From an uncultured Oscillospiraceae bacterium (GTDB lineage: Bacteria; Bacillota; Clostridia; Oscillospirales; Oscillospiraceae), in contig CAKTKX010000060.1 in the NCBI GenBank assembly GCA_934572365.1, positions 1 through 7,897 on the forward strand: 7,897 nt of DNA. Direction: 5' to 3'. The stretch's first letter is position 1; each line of letters starts with the position of its first letter. A program made the position numbers and the translations under genes. The notes beneath the pieces are model-generated. The model worked only from the letters and a program-made list of their open reading frames with translations, was not told where the DNA came from and made no database searches. Of the stretch, positions 1 to 6,366 are shown piece after piece.

Positions 1-972
1 CGGAACTCCATCGCGGACGTGTCAGGCGTCCGCGTCGGCCACTGCACCGTGGACGATGAACGGCACAAAACCGGCGTAACGGTGATTTTACCCTGCGAGG
101 ACGACATTTTCCGCAGCAAAATGCCCGCGGCTTATCACGTTCTCAACGGCTTCGGAAAAACCGCCGGGCTGATGCAAATCGGGGAGCTGGGGACGCTGGA
201 AACCCCCATCGCCCTGACGAACACCCTGAACGTGGGGCTGGTTCACGATGCCATGGTGGAATATATGTGCCGTCAGGGGGAGCGCCGGGGGTATGCGGTC
301 TCTTCCGTGAATCCCGTGGTGTGCGAGTGCAACGATGCGTCCCTGAACGACATCCGCCACCGGGCGGTGGGGCAGGCGGAGGTGTTCGCCGCCATTGATG
401 CCGCGTCGGCGGACTTTGCCCAAGGGGACGTGGGCGCGGGGAAGGGCATGACCTGTCACGATCTGAAGGGCGGCATCGGCTCTTCTTCCCGGCAGGTGAC
501 CATCGGCGGTGAGACCTTCACCCTGGGCGTGCTGGTTCTGACAAACCACGGCTGTCTTCGTGACTTGACCGTCGGCGGAGAGAATATTGGCAGGGAGATC
601 GAGCAGCGCATCCGGGAGGACACTCCCGACGAGGGCAGCTGCATCATGATCGTCGGCACGGACCTGCCCGTCACCTCCCGCCAGCTGGGGCGGATCATCC
701 GCCGGTGCAGCGTGGGGCTTGCCAGGCTGGGCAGCTACATCGGCCACGGCAGTGGCGAGGTCATGGTAGGCTTTTCCACCGCCAACCGGATTCCGGCGCA
801 GGGCGACTGCCTGGATTTCCGCTGCATCCACGAGTCCCACATAGACGACGCCTTCCGCGCCGTTGCGGAGGCCACCGAGGAAGCGGTGCTGCGCTCCATG
901 CTGGAAGCTAAACCGGTCACAGGCTACACCGGCAAAGTGCGCCGGAGCCTTGGCGAATTCTGGCAGCCCTGA
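1..972 (+). CDS. P1-family (DmpA-like) aminopeptidase, 5'-truncated
   Basis: The protein belongs to the P1 / DmpA peptidase family, N-terminal nucleophile hydrolases that remove amino-terminal residues from peptides or amides after self-cleavage into two chains. The reading frame is open from base 1 and encodes family-like sequence (NSIADVSGVRVGH) before the GTG at 19, so that GTG is not the start; the true start lies just outside the window. About 323 residues are visible, close to full length. Family hallmarks are ETPIALTNTLNVG near residue 68, a GKGMTCHDLKGGIGSSSR block around residues 147-164, TNHGCLRDLTVGG near 181, and EGSCIMIVGTDLP near 211. In that last block the Gly-Ser pair (Ser codon 637-639) matches the autoproteolytic site and Ser nucleophile of DmpA, so the enzyme looks active. 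GHGSGEVMVGFSTANRIP near the C-terminus is also typical. The substrate cannot be told from sequence. No signal peptide is visible. It is convergent with the next gene. Confidence 0.93.
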   Translation, partial: RNSIADVSGVRVGHCTVDDERHKTGVTVILPCEDDIFRSKMPAAYHVLNGFGKTAGLMQIGELGTLETPIALTNTLNVGLVHDAMVEYMCRQGERRGYAVSSVNPVVCECNDASLNDIRHRAVGQAEVFAAIDAASADFAQGDVGAGKGMTCHDLKGGIGSSSRQVTIGGETFTLGVLVLTNHGCLRDLTVGGENIGREIEQRIREDTPDEGSCIMIVGTDLPVTSRQLGRIIRRCSVGLARLGSYIGHGSGEVMVGFSTANRIPAQGDCLDFRCIHESHIDDAFRAVAEATEEAVLRSMLEAKPVTGYTGKVRRSLGEFWQP

Positions 973-1019
973 GCACGGCACGGAAACAAGTGCCTGACAA
1001 AATCCAGAAATTTTCAATC

Positions 1020-1067
1020 AAAAAATGGCCGCTGTTGGATGAAATACGTCCAGAGCGGCCATTTTTT
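1020..1067. terminator. Bidirectional rho-independent terminator
   Basis: Two perfect 14-base inverted arms (1020-1033 and 1054-1067) begin with six A and end with six T, so both strands carry a GC-rich stem (TGGCCGCT/AGCGGCCA) followed by a U tract. Inside the 20-base loop, TGGA and TCCA (1036-1039 and 1049-1052) can extend the pairing. It lies between the stop of the + strand peptidase (972) and the stop of the minus-strand lipoprotein gene (1092), so it probably ends both convergent transcripts. Confidence 0.9.
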
Positions 1068-1091
1068 GCATATCTCTATATCGGTACAGGT

Positions 1092-2237
1092 TTATGCAGT
1101 TTCCTCCCATGAAAGCCTGGGTTCGCAGTATGGCAGGCCATATTCTGTCCGGTAAGTCACTTTGTTTCCGACAAATTGAAATTTCCCGCTGTCCAACGGT
1201 CTGACCGTCAGTTCATGGGCAAACAGGCAGTCTGTTTTCAGATCGGTGGACAGTATCTCCACGGTCAGGGTGACCGTTCCGTCTCTGTCCGTCCGGCAGG
1301 CCGTCACTTCCGGTTCGATCACGTAATAACGCAGGAACACATAATCATTTGTTTCAATTTGCCGCCAGGGGTAATAGTCCCCTTCCTCACTGTAATGTGC
1401 CAGTTTCCGGAACGTGTCCAGGTCAATGCTGAAATAGGGCAATATTACTTTCTCAAATTCCGCCGCAGGTATCTCGTAGCAGCATTGCTCCTTGATATAG
1501 GTGTATCCGTCCGGCTGAAACCGCTGGCCGTAGGTATCATAATACAGATACTCCCACACATCGTTGAAGCTGAGATTTTCAAAGCTATCCTCGTTCCAGT
1601 CCGTGAGATACATGTTCGTGCCAATGTATCCGCCCGCCATGACGTACTTCCTGTTCAGGTCGCACAGCTCCGGGTCGGGTGCTTCCAGCCGGATCAGGGA
1701 AAAGTCGGCATAATGTTTATCCCCGGCCGGGTAGAGCCGGTAGTAGAAATTTCCTTTGTCCGTCAAATCCCATTCCGGAATTTCTTGCTTCTCATAATAC
1801 AGTTCCGAACCGCCGCCCATCGGGTAATCCATGCTGTAAACGCGGGCGTCACCGTCCCCATAGGTAAACAGCTGATAATGTAGCGTGCTGTTTTCTCCGA
1901 CCGTAATAATCTCCTGCTCCGCAGGTCTTCTGCTTTGAACGTTCCGCCAAAAATCCCGGAATCTTTCCGCCGTCATCAGATAAGCGGGATATTCCTCGTC
2001 GGTGTCGATCACATCCAATCCGGCGTCATACAGCGCTGCTTCCAGCTCGTCGACGGTGCTTTGTGAAAGGGTCTGTCCGGAATCTGTTTCTGCCTTATTG
2101 CAAACTGACGCAATTTCTTTGCACCGGCTCCGAAGCTGCTCCCGCATGGGATCCGTTTCCACATCCGGCTGTTGACCGCACGCGCTCAGGAACAGGGTCA
2201 GCAGCAGGAGAAAGATTGCCGCGCTTCTTAATTTCAT
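1092..2237 (-). CDS. Uncharacterised cysteine-rich lipoprotein
   Basis: This is a predicted membrane-anchored extracytoplasmic protein of 381 residues with no function I can assign. The start chosen is the ATG at 2237-2235, giving MKLRSAAIFL, a hydrophobic core and lipobox LSAC with the lipidated Cys at residue 20. The frame extends to a GTG at 2249, but that codon touches the GGAAAGG ribosome binding site, so the ATG fits better. The mature part is rich in Tyr, Trp and acidic residues and holds eight further cysteines, including an adjacent CC pair near the middle. The last roughly 90 residues look beta-rich (alternating TLTVEIL, HELTVRP). From memory it recalls uncharacterised clostridial lipoproteins possibly grouped as DUF6070; this is weak. 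GC is lower than in its neighbours (two hand-counted 60-base lines give about 42% and 45%, against about 65-68% for lines in pgeF and gap), which suggests a separate origin. No clear promoter of its own was found; it may depend on read-through from gap. Confidence 0.85.
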   Translation of the reverse strand: MKLRSAAIFLLLLTLFLSACGQQPDVETDPMREQLRSRCKEIASVCNKAETDSGQTLSQSTVDELEAALYDAGLDVIDTDEEYPAYLMTAERFRDFWRNVQSRRPAEQEIITVGENSTLHYQLFTYGDGDARVYSMDYPMGGGSELYYEKQEIPEWDLTDKGNFYYRLYPAGDKHYADFSLIRLEAPDPELCDLNRKYVMAGGYIGTNMYLTDWNEDSFENLSFNDVWEYLYYDTYGQRFQPDGYTYIKEQCCYEIPAAEFEKVILPYFSIDLDTFRKLAHYSEEGDYYPWRQIETNDYVFLRYYVIEPEVTACRTDRDGTVTLTVEILSTDLKTDCLFAHELTVRPLDSGKFQFVGNKVTYRTEYGLPYCEPRLSWEETA

Positions 2238-2248
2238 GAATCTCAACA

Positions 2249-2255
2249 CCTTTCC
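2249..2255 (-). promoter_or_regulatory. Ribosome binding site deciding the lipoprotein start
   Basis: GGAAAGG on the minus strand lies 11 bases upstream of the ATG at 2237 and abuts the alternative GTG at 2249, so it supports the ATG. A TTTCC just upstream (2263-2267) could pair with GGAAA and partly hide the site; this pairing is an inference. Confidence 0.6.
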
Positions 2256-2267
2256 AAAAGCCGGAAA

Positions 2268-2308
2268 CAGCGGTAGAAATCACGAAGCAACCGTGGTTTC
2301 TACCGCTG
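2268..2308. repeat. Long inverted repeat (17-bp stem, 7-base loop)
   Basis: The left arm 2268-2284 and right arm 2292-2308 pair over 17 positions with one T-G wobble, around the loop AAGCAAC. The outer 12 bases (CAGCGGTAGAAA and TTTCTACCGCTG) are a perfect match. It lies between the gap stop and the start of the lipoprotein gene, which are on the same (minus) strand. The minus-strand sequence after the stem is TTTCCGGCTTTT, a poor U tract, so it is not a textbook terminator for gap. It could be a weak terminator, an mRNA 3'-end stabiliser or a leader structure of the lipoprotein gene. Confidence 0.8.
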
Positions 2309-2328
2309 AATCATTAGGACGATTTTCC

Positions 2329-2352
2329 GAAAAGCCTATTTTGCAACAGGCT
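2329..2352 (-). terminator. Weak candidate terminator after gap
   Basis: On the minus strand AGCCTGT and ATAGGCT (2346-2352 and 2333-2339) form a 7-bp stem with one G-U pair and a 6-base loop, followed by TTTTC. It begins about 25 bases past the gap stop. The stem is short and the U tract only four bases, so termination is probably partial, perhaps acting together with the larger hairpin at 2268-2308. Confidence 0.5.
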
Positions 2353-2377
2353 CAATCCGCTGCTATCCGAACCGGAA

Positions 2378-3394
2378 TTACAGCAGGGTAGCGAAGTGCT
2401 TGATGGTGCGGACCATCTGAGAAACATAGGAGTTCTCGTTGTCGTACCAGGAAACGACCTGCACCTGGCTGGTGCCGTTGCCCAGGTTGATGACCATGGT
2501 CTGGGTGGCATCGAACAGGGAGCCGAAACGCATGCCGATGATGTCGGAGGAAACGATCTCGTCGGTGTTGTAGCCGAAGGACTCGGTGGCCTCAGCCTTC
2601 ATCTGGGCGTTGATCTCTTCCTTGGTGGGGTTGCCCTCAACAACGGCGTTCAGAATGGTGGTGGAGCCGGTGGGGGTGGGAACACGCTGAGCAGCGCCGA
2701 TCAGCTTGCCGTTCAGCTCGGGGATGACCAGGCCGATGGCCTTGGCAGCGCCGGTGGAGTTGGGAACGATGTTCACAGCACCCGCGCGGGAACGACGCAG
2801 GTCGCCCTTACGCTGGGGGCCGTCCAGGATCATCTGGTCGCCGGTGTAGGCGTGGATGGTGCACATAATGCCGGACTGGATCTTCCAGCCGTCGTTCAGA
2901 GCCTTGGCCATGGGAGCCAGGCAGTTGGTGGTGCAGGAAGCGGCGGAGATGATGTTGTCTTCCTTGGTCAGGGTGTTGTGGTTAACGTTGTAAACGATGG
3001 TGGGCAGGTCATTGCCGGCAGGAGCGGAAATGACGACCTTCTTGGCGCCGGCGTCGATGTGCGCCTGAGCCTTGGCCTTGGAAGTGTAGAAACCGGTGCA
3101 CTCCAGGACAACGTCCACACCCAGCTCGCCCCAGGGCAGCTCGGCAGCGTTGGCCTTGGCGTAAATGGTGATCTTCTTGCCGTCGACGGTGATGTAGTCC
3201 TCGCCAGCCTCAACGACGTGACCCTGAGCAGCGTAGTTGCCCTGAGTGGAATCGTACTTCAGCAGGTGAGCCAGCATCTTGGGAGAGGTCAGGTCGTTGA
3301 TAGCGACGACTTCAAAACCCTCTGCACCGAACATCTGACGGAAAGCCAGACGGCCGATACGGCCAAAACCATTGATTGCAACTTTAACAGACAT
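2378..3394 (-). CDS. gap: Glyceraldehyde-3-phosphate dehydrogenase, type I
   Basis: This cytoplasmic glycolytic enzyme oxidises and phosphorylates glyceraldehyde 3-phosphate to 1,3-bisphosphoglycerate using NAD+, working as a tetramer. The 338-residue protein is full length. The Rossmann motif INGFGRIGR is at residues 7-15; an Asp at 34 (AINDL) is typical of NAD rather than NADP preference. The catalytic Cys154 lies in [12 protein letters not shown] and the activating His181 in [30 protein letters not shown] and SWYDNENSY are also conserved. The ATG at 3394 is chosen because GGAGGA lies 6 bases upstream; the frame continues further upstream, but only into the leader and promoter. Codon use is strongly biased (AAG for Lys, AAC for Asn, GGC for Gly), as expected of a highly expressed gene. 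It has its own promoter and is probably a single-gene unit. It is not followed by pgk or tpi as in many Firmicutes. Confidence 0.99.
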   Translation of the reverse strand: MSVKVAINGFGRIGRLAFRQMFGAEGFEVVAINDLTSPKMLAHLLKYDSTQGNYAAQGHVVEAGEDYITVDGKKITIYAKANAAELPWGELGVDVVLECTGFYTSKAKAQAHIDAGAKKVVISAPAGNDLPTIVYNVNHNTLTKEDNIISAASCTTNCLAPMAKALNDGWKIQSGIMCTIHAYTGDQMILDGPQRKGDLRRSRAGAVNIVPNSTGAAKAIGLVIPELNGKLIGAAQRVPTPTGSTTILNAVVEGNPTKEEINAQMKAEATESFGYNTDEIVSSDIIGMRFGSLFDATQTMVINLGNGTSQVQVVSWYDNENSYVSQMVRTIKHFATLL

Positions 3395-3400
3395 GGTAAT

Positions 3401-3406
3401 TCCTCC
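3401..3406 (-). promoter_or_regulatory. Strong ribosome binding site of gap
   Basis: GGAGGA on the minus strand lies 6 bases before the ATG at 3394. It fixes the start of gap at that codon and rules out the longer open frame. Confidence 0.92.
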
Positions 3407-3414
3407 ATTTTTAT

Positions 3415-3432
3415 TACTGCCGGAAGGCAGTA
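3415..3432 (-). promoter_or_regulatory. Leader hairpin just upstream of the gap ribosome binding site
   Basis: A perfect 7-bp stem (TACTGCC and GGCAGTA on the minus strand) closes a TTCC tetraloop. It ends 8 bases before GGAGGA and is not followed by a U tract, so it is not a terminator. It may keep the AU-rich ribosome binding region open or stabilise the mRNA; that role is inferred. Confidence 0.65.
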
Positions 3433-3445
3433 TTTTACTTTTCAG

Positions 3446-3469
3446 GTACGGCATTCGATATCTCCGTAC
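3446..3469 (-). promoter_or_regulatory. Predicted 5'-terminal stem-loop of the gap mRNA
   Basis: GTACGG (3469-3464) and CCGTAC (3451-3446) on the minus strand form a perfect 6-bp stem around a 12-base loop. Counting 7 bases from the -10 box puts the likely transcription start at G3469, the first base of the stem. Stem-loops at the very 5' end of bacterial mRNAs are known to slow decay, which would suit an abundant transcript. The start site is predicted, not measured. Confidence 0.5.
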
Positions 3470-3476
3470 GGAATCC

Positions 3477-3505
3477 ATTATACAATAATCCCACTGCGTT
3501 GTAAA
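3477..3505 (-). promoter_or_regulatory. Sigma-A promoter of gap
   Basis: On the minus strand a -35 box TTTACA (3505-3500) and a perfect -10 box TATAAT (3482-3477) are separated by exactly 17 bases. Only one base departs from consensus. The predicted start is near 3469, giving a leader of about 75 bases. It lies after the terminator of the upstream operon, so gap is transcribed independently. Confidence 0.9.
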
Positions 3506-3509
3506 GTGT

Positions 3510-3524
3510 AATTTTCGTAAAATT
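3510..3524. promoter_or_regulatory. AT-rich palindrome upstream of the gap -35 box
   Basis: AATTTTCGTAAAATT has 6-base inverted arms around a CGT centre. Relative to the predicted start it lies at about -41 to -55, the place of an UP element, where AT-rich DNA contacts the RNA polymerase alpha subunits. The symmetry also allows a regulator operator. It does not match the Rex or CcpA consensus as I know them. Function unproven. Confidence 0.45.
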
Positions 3525-3569
3525 CCGATCAGTTTTTGCTATTTTTCGGTGCATGTTGCTCATTTGCGC

Positions 3570-3604
3570 AAAAGCGCCCGCCGCGTGACGCTGCGGGCGC
3601 TTTT
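3570..3604. terminator. Strong hairpin terminator after the DUF3048 gene
   Basis: Perfect 12-base inverted arms (3570-3581, 3593-3604) of AAAA plus GCGCCCGC and its complement, with a further GCG/CGC pairing inside the loop. Both strands end in TTTT. On the minus strand it lies 26 bases past the stop of the DUF3048 gene and before the gap promoter, so it probably ends the operon that runs from secA. Confidence 0.88.
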
Positions 3605-3630
3605 CATTTCCCGGAATATCCGCCCAAAAC

Positions 3631-4758
3631 TCAGGACGCGGCCGTGGTTTCGGCGGGCTGCTCCGGCATTCCTTCGCAGACGACGGGGGACTGAGGCGTG
3701 CAGATGGCCATGTAGGTGTTGCCCCGGCCAAGCTCCAGCGGCTCGCCGCTTTCCGTGAAGAATCGGAACGGCTCCTTATCCCCGGCGCAGCTCCAGGTGA
3801 TGGGGATGAGCTTGCCGCCGCAGGCAAAATAGCCCGTGCCGCCGGCAGAAAAGTCCGCAATGTGGTAAATGCCGGTGGTGGTGATGTCCGCGTACATGAC
3901 GATGACGTTCCGGAAGGCTTCGACCTCCTCGGTCTTCAGGTCGGTCATGACCTGGCCGTACTGGTTGAAGGCGTACTTGCCGGTGCTTTCGTCATAGACC
4001 ATCCGGGTCTCCTTTTTGGCCTTCTTGTAGGTCAGTGTGATGCTGATATCTTTGGCCTCGACGCCGTCAGCGGGGGTACCGTCGTCGGTGAAGTTGAAGC
4101 CGTAGTCCCGCTCCAGGGTCATGGGGTAGCCCTGGGATTCGGCGTAGGCCTTGATGCCGGAGCCGATACCGTAGAGGGTGTTCTCATAAGCGCCCTTGCG
4201 CTCGGTGTCCCGGTAGGAAGCGCCGGTGGAGGCCACCACCCAGGAATCAATGTTGAAATTCTCCACGCCCCGGTCTTTGGCGTCCGTCAGCGCCTGATCG
4301 GAACCGCCGGCGTGGGACAGGATCAGGTCATAGTGCTGGGCGATGCTGTTGAACATGGGACGGGTGGAACGGGTGCAACCGATGGCGTCCACGGAATCGA
4401 TGTCCGTGAACAGCGCCAGGCAGCGCACCACGCTGTCCATATTGACATAGCACTCGATCAGCATATCCGCCTTCACCACGCCCACATGGGGAATGTTGCT
4501 CTCCAGATTGCTCACGGTGTTGGCAAAAATGCGGCCGGTAAAGGGCGCGTCCAGGATTTCGCCGTTCAGGGGGTTGACATAAACCGGCGCCGGTTCCGTA
4601 GTCGGCACGGTGGTCGGCTCCATGGTGGGTTCGGTGGTGGGGGCGGCGGTGGTCTCCGGCACCGTGGCAGGCGCCGTGGTGACCGCAGGTTCGCTCTTGG
4701 CGCCGCAGCCGCACAGCAGCAGCGTCAGCGTAAGCATCAGGGCAATGACTCTTTTCAT
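3631..4758 (-). CDS. DUF3048 (YerB-like) lipoprotein
   Basis: This surface lipoprotein of 375 residues resembles the DUF3048 family, whose Bacillus subtilis member is YerB; its biochemical role is unknown. MKRVIALMLTLTLLL leads to lipobox LCGC with the lipidated Cys at 18. Residues about 24-58 are a low-complexity Thr/Pro/Glu/Ala linker (TTEPT, MEPTT, VPTTEP), probably a spacer to lift the domains off the membrane. The N-terminal DUF3048 domain starts at NPLNGE (62); family features are ADMLIECYV (97-105), VVRCLALFTD and IGCTRSTRPMF (126-136). The C-terminal domain contains GTGYFACGGKLIPITWS (307-323) and GNTYMAI. The C-terminal PAETTAAS echoes the linker. The start is supported by AAGGAAG 6 bases upstream. 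It follows the substrate-binding protein gene by 27 bases, so it is probably the last gene of that operon. Confidence 0.93.
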   Translation of the reverse strand: MKRVIALMLTLTLLLCGCGAKSEPAVTTAPATVPETTAAPTTEPTMEPTTVPTTEPAPVYVNPLNGEILDAPFTGRIFANTVSNLESNIPHVGVVKADMLIECYVNMDSVVRCLALFTDIDSVDAIGCTRSTRPMFNSIAQHYDLILSHAGGSDQALTDAKDRGVENFNIDSWVVASTGASYRDTERKGAYENTLYGIGSGIKAYAESQGYPMTLERDYGFNFTDDGTPADGVEAKDISITLTYKKAKKETRMVYDESTGKYAFNQYGQVMTDLKTEEVEAFRNVIVMYADITTTGIYHIADFSAGGTGYFACGGKLIPITWSCAGDKEPFRFFTESGEPLELGRGNTYMAICTPQSPVVCEGMPEQPAETTAAS

Positions 4759-4785
4759 AATCTTCTTCCTTTCCGGTTTTTGAAT

Positions 4786-6366
4786 TTAGCTAAACTGAGT
4801 AGCGACCTTACTGCTTTCCATGGTCTTTCCCAGGGTGTAGTAGAACACGTTGTCCCGGGCGGGGTTCAGGTCGCTGAGTACGCCGCGCTTAGCGTAAATG
4901 GCGTAGTAACCGGCCATCACGGGGATGATGTGGCCGTTGTCCTCCACCAGCTTGTGGAGGTTATAGTAGTTGCCCCTGTCCGCCAGGGACTGCTTGACCA
5001 TGGTGTAAATCGTCTCGTTGGCAAGGCCGCCCCAGCTCATGTCGCCCCAGGGGCGGAAGAACTCCGACAAATCCGCCGTGGCGGGCAGCTTTGTGATGCC
5101 GAGATAAATGTCGTAGTTGGCCGCCTGAAGCCGGGCTTCGTAGACGCTGGTGGGGCTTTCCACGGTCTCGCAGGCAAGACCCAGCTCGGTCAGCGTGGCC
5201 GCGATGTTCCGGGCGCAGCGCAGGCGGGCGGAATCGTCGCTGTTGACCAGCAGCTTAAGCGTTCTCGTCACGCCCTTGTCGTTGGTGGGAACGCGGAGCT
5301 TGCTGGCCGCGTCGATGAAGCGCATTTCGTCGTAATCATAGGTCGCGGCAAGGCTCTTGCTGTAATAGGGCGACATGGGAGAAATGGGCAGGGTGGTGGG
5401 CAGCGCCAGCCCGCCGTAGTTGTTGTCCACCAGCGACTGCCGGTCGATGCCGTAGGTCAGGAAGGTACGCAATGTGCCGTCGTCAAAGTAATTACTGTAG
5501 GTGACGTTGCAGCCGATATACATCAGGAAGCCGCTGTCCACCTCCCACAGCTCAAAGTCGCAGCGGTAGTCGGCGTAGGAATCCGTCTGGGGGTTGGTGC
5601 AGACCACGCTCAGGCCGGAGAACTCAAACTCGTCCCTGATCTGGGAGGGGGATTCCGCTTCGATCAGGGCGATGGAGGAATCCTTCGCCACCAGATCGTC
5701 GCTCTTGCACCACCAGTTCACGACCCGCTGCAAATGTTTTCCGCCGATGCCCTCTTCCAGGGAATAGGGGCCGGTACCCAAGGGGTTATCGGAGGACACC
5801 TCCGAAGCCTTGACGATGGGGATATCCAGCAGCAGCGCCAGATTCTGGTACGGCGTATCCAGGAAAAAGTCCACGCCGCCGTCGCTGGACAGCTCCACCC
5901 GGGAAATGTGGGTAAAGCGTCCCTTGTAATATACGTTTTCCCGCGCCTGCTCGTAGCTGGCGACCACGTCCTGCACCGTGACACGGGTGCCGTCGGAGAA
6001 GGTGGCGTCCGGCTCTAAGTAGATCGTCCAGGTGCGGTTATCCGGGGTAACCTGGTAGCTGGAACACAGGATGGGGGTCGTGTTGTTCTTGGCATCCACC
6101 GCGAACAGCCCCTGATACATCAGGGACATGACCACACGGTTGGTGTAGTCGCTGCCGTACAGGGGGTTCATGGAACGGTCGGGATAGTAGGCCAGGGTCA
6201 GATCCTGAGAGTCCGGCGCAATGGTTTCCTCCTCCGGTTCCTCTCCTTCCATCAGAAGGGCGTCTCCCGTGGGGACATAGCCGGAATTGTCGATGCTCCG
6301 GGCGCAGCCGGAGAAGCATCCCATGCAAAGGGCAAGCGCCAGTAGCGCGGATATTCCTTTTTTCAT
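4786..6366 (-). CDS. ABC transporter substrate-binding lipoprotein, oligopeptide (SBP_bac_5) family
   Basis: This is the extracytoplasmic solute receptor of an ABC importer of the peptide/nickel class, 526 residues, normal for the family. The signal peptide MKKGISALLALALC leads to FSGC, with the predicted lipidated Cys at 21; Phe at -3 of the lipobox is less usual than Leu. An acidic stretch (EGEEPEEE, residues 40-47) links to the domain. The family signature is clear: VVMSLMYQGLF (78-88), then WTIYLEPDATFSDG (113-126) and TVQDVVASYEQAR, and GTGPYSLEEG (197-206). LRTFLTYGIDRQSLV and the late HIIPVMAGYYAIYAKRG are also typical. No permease or ATPase gene is next to it, so it must use components coded elsewhere. 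The ligand cannot be read from sequence; a peptide is likeliest. Its ATG overlaps the pgeF stop (ATGA), implying translational coupling, with GGAGG 7 bases upstream inside pgeF. Confidence 0.93.
   Translation of the reverse strand: MKKGISALLALALCMGCFSGCARSIDNSGYVPTGDALLMEGEEPEEETIAPDSQDLTLAYYPDRSMNPLYGSDYTNRVVMSLMYQGLFAVDAKNNTTPILCSSYQVTPDNRTWTIYLEPDATFSDGTRVTVQDVVASYEQARENVYYKGRFTHISRVELSSDGGVDFFLDTPYQNLALLLDIPIVKASEVSSDNPLGTGPYSLEEGIGGKHLQRVVNWWCKSDDLVAKDSSIALIEAESPSQIRDEFEFSGLSVVCTNPQTDSYADYRCDFELWEVDSGFLMYIGCNVTYSNYFDDGTLRTFLTYGIDRQSLVDNNYGGLALPTTLPISPMSPYYSKSLAATYDYDEMRFIDAASKLRVPTNDKGVTRTLKLLVNSDDSARLRCARNIAATLTELGLACETVESPTSVYEARLQAANYDIYLGITKLPATADLSEFFRPWGDMSWGGLANETIYTMVKQSLADRGNYYNLHKLVEDNGHIIPVMAGYYAIYAKRGVLSDLNPARDNVFYYTLGKTMESSKVATQFS

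Noticed and set aside
19..21. GTG at 19 as the start of the P1 peptidase
   Set aside because: Conserved family sequence (NSIAD before VSGVRVGH) is coded upstream of it to the window edge, so the gene is truncated by the window rather than starting here.
977..994. Short inverted repeat GGCAC/GTGCC after the peptidase stop
   Set aside because: The stem is only 5 bp with an 8-base loop and no U tract; the hairpin at 1020-1067 explains termination better.
88..1017. 309-codon minus-strand frame opposite the P1 peptidase
   Set aside because: It is antisense to a clearly conserved gene, low-complexity His/Ala/Gly/Asp-rich, without a ribosome binding site, and reaches into the terminator region.
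2309..2377. Possible sigma-A promoter for the lipoprotein gene (TTGAGC or TTGCAA with TAATGA)
   Set aside because: No pair of boxes has acceptable spacing; the -10-like TAATGA has no -35 box at 16-18 bases.
3395..3478. Longer gap start at 3478, adding 28 residues
   Set aside because: The extension is translated from the -10 box region and the leader, and GGAGGA is placed correctly for the ATG at 3394, which gives the standard GAPDH N-terminus.
2396..3511. 371-codon open frame on the + strand antisense to gap
   Set aside because: Its Gly/Val/Asp/Leu-rich, repetitive translation is the mirror of the biased codon use of gap; such frames are a known source of false annotations. No start signals support it, and it runs over the gap promoter.
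3862..6018. 718-codon open frame on the + strand antisense to the DUF3048 and SBP genes, running across the intergenic gap between them
   Set aside because: It begins at a GTG with no ribosome binding site, has a biased Gly/Val/His/Ala/Asp composition typical of antisense frames in GC-rich DNA, matches no family, and both genes opposite it have clear family signatures.
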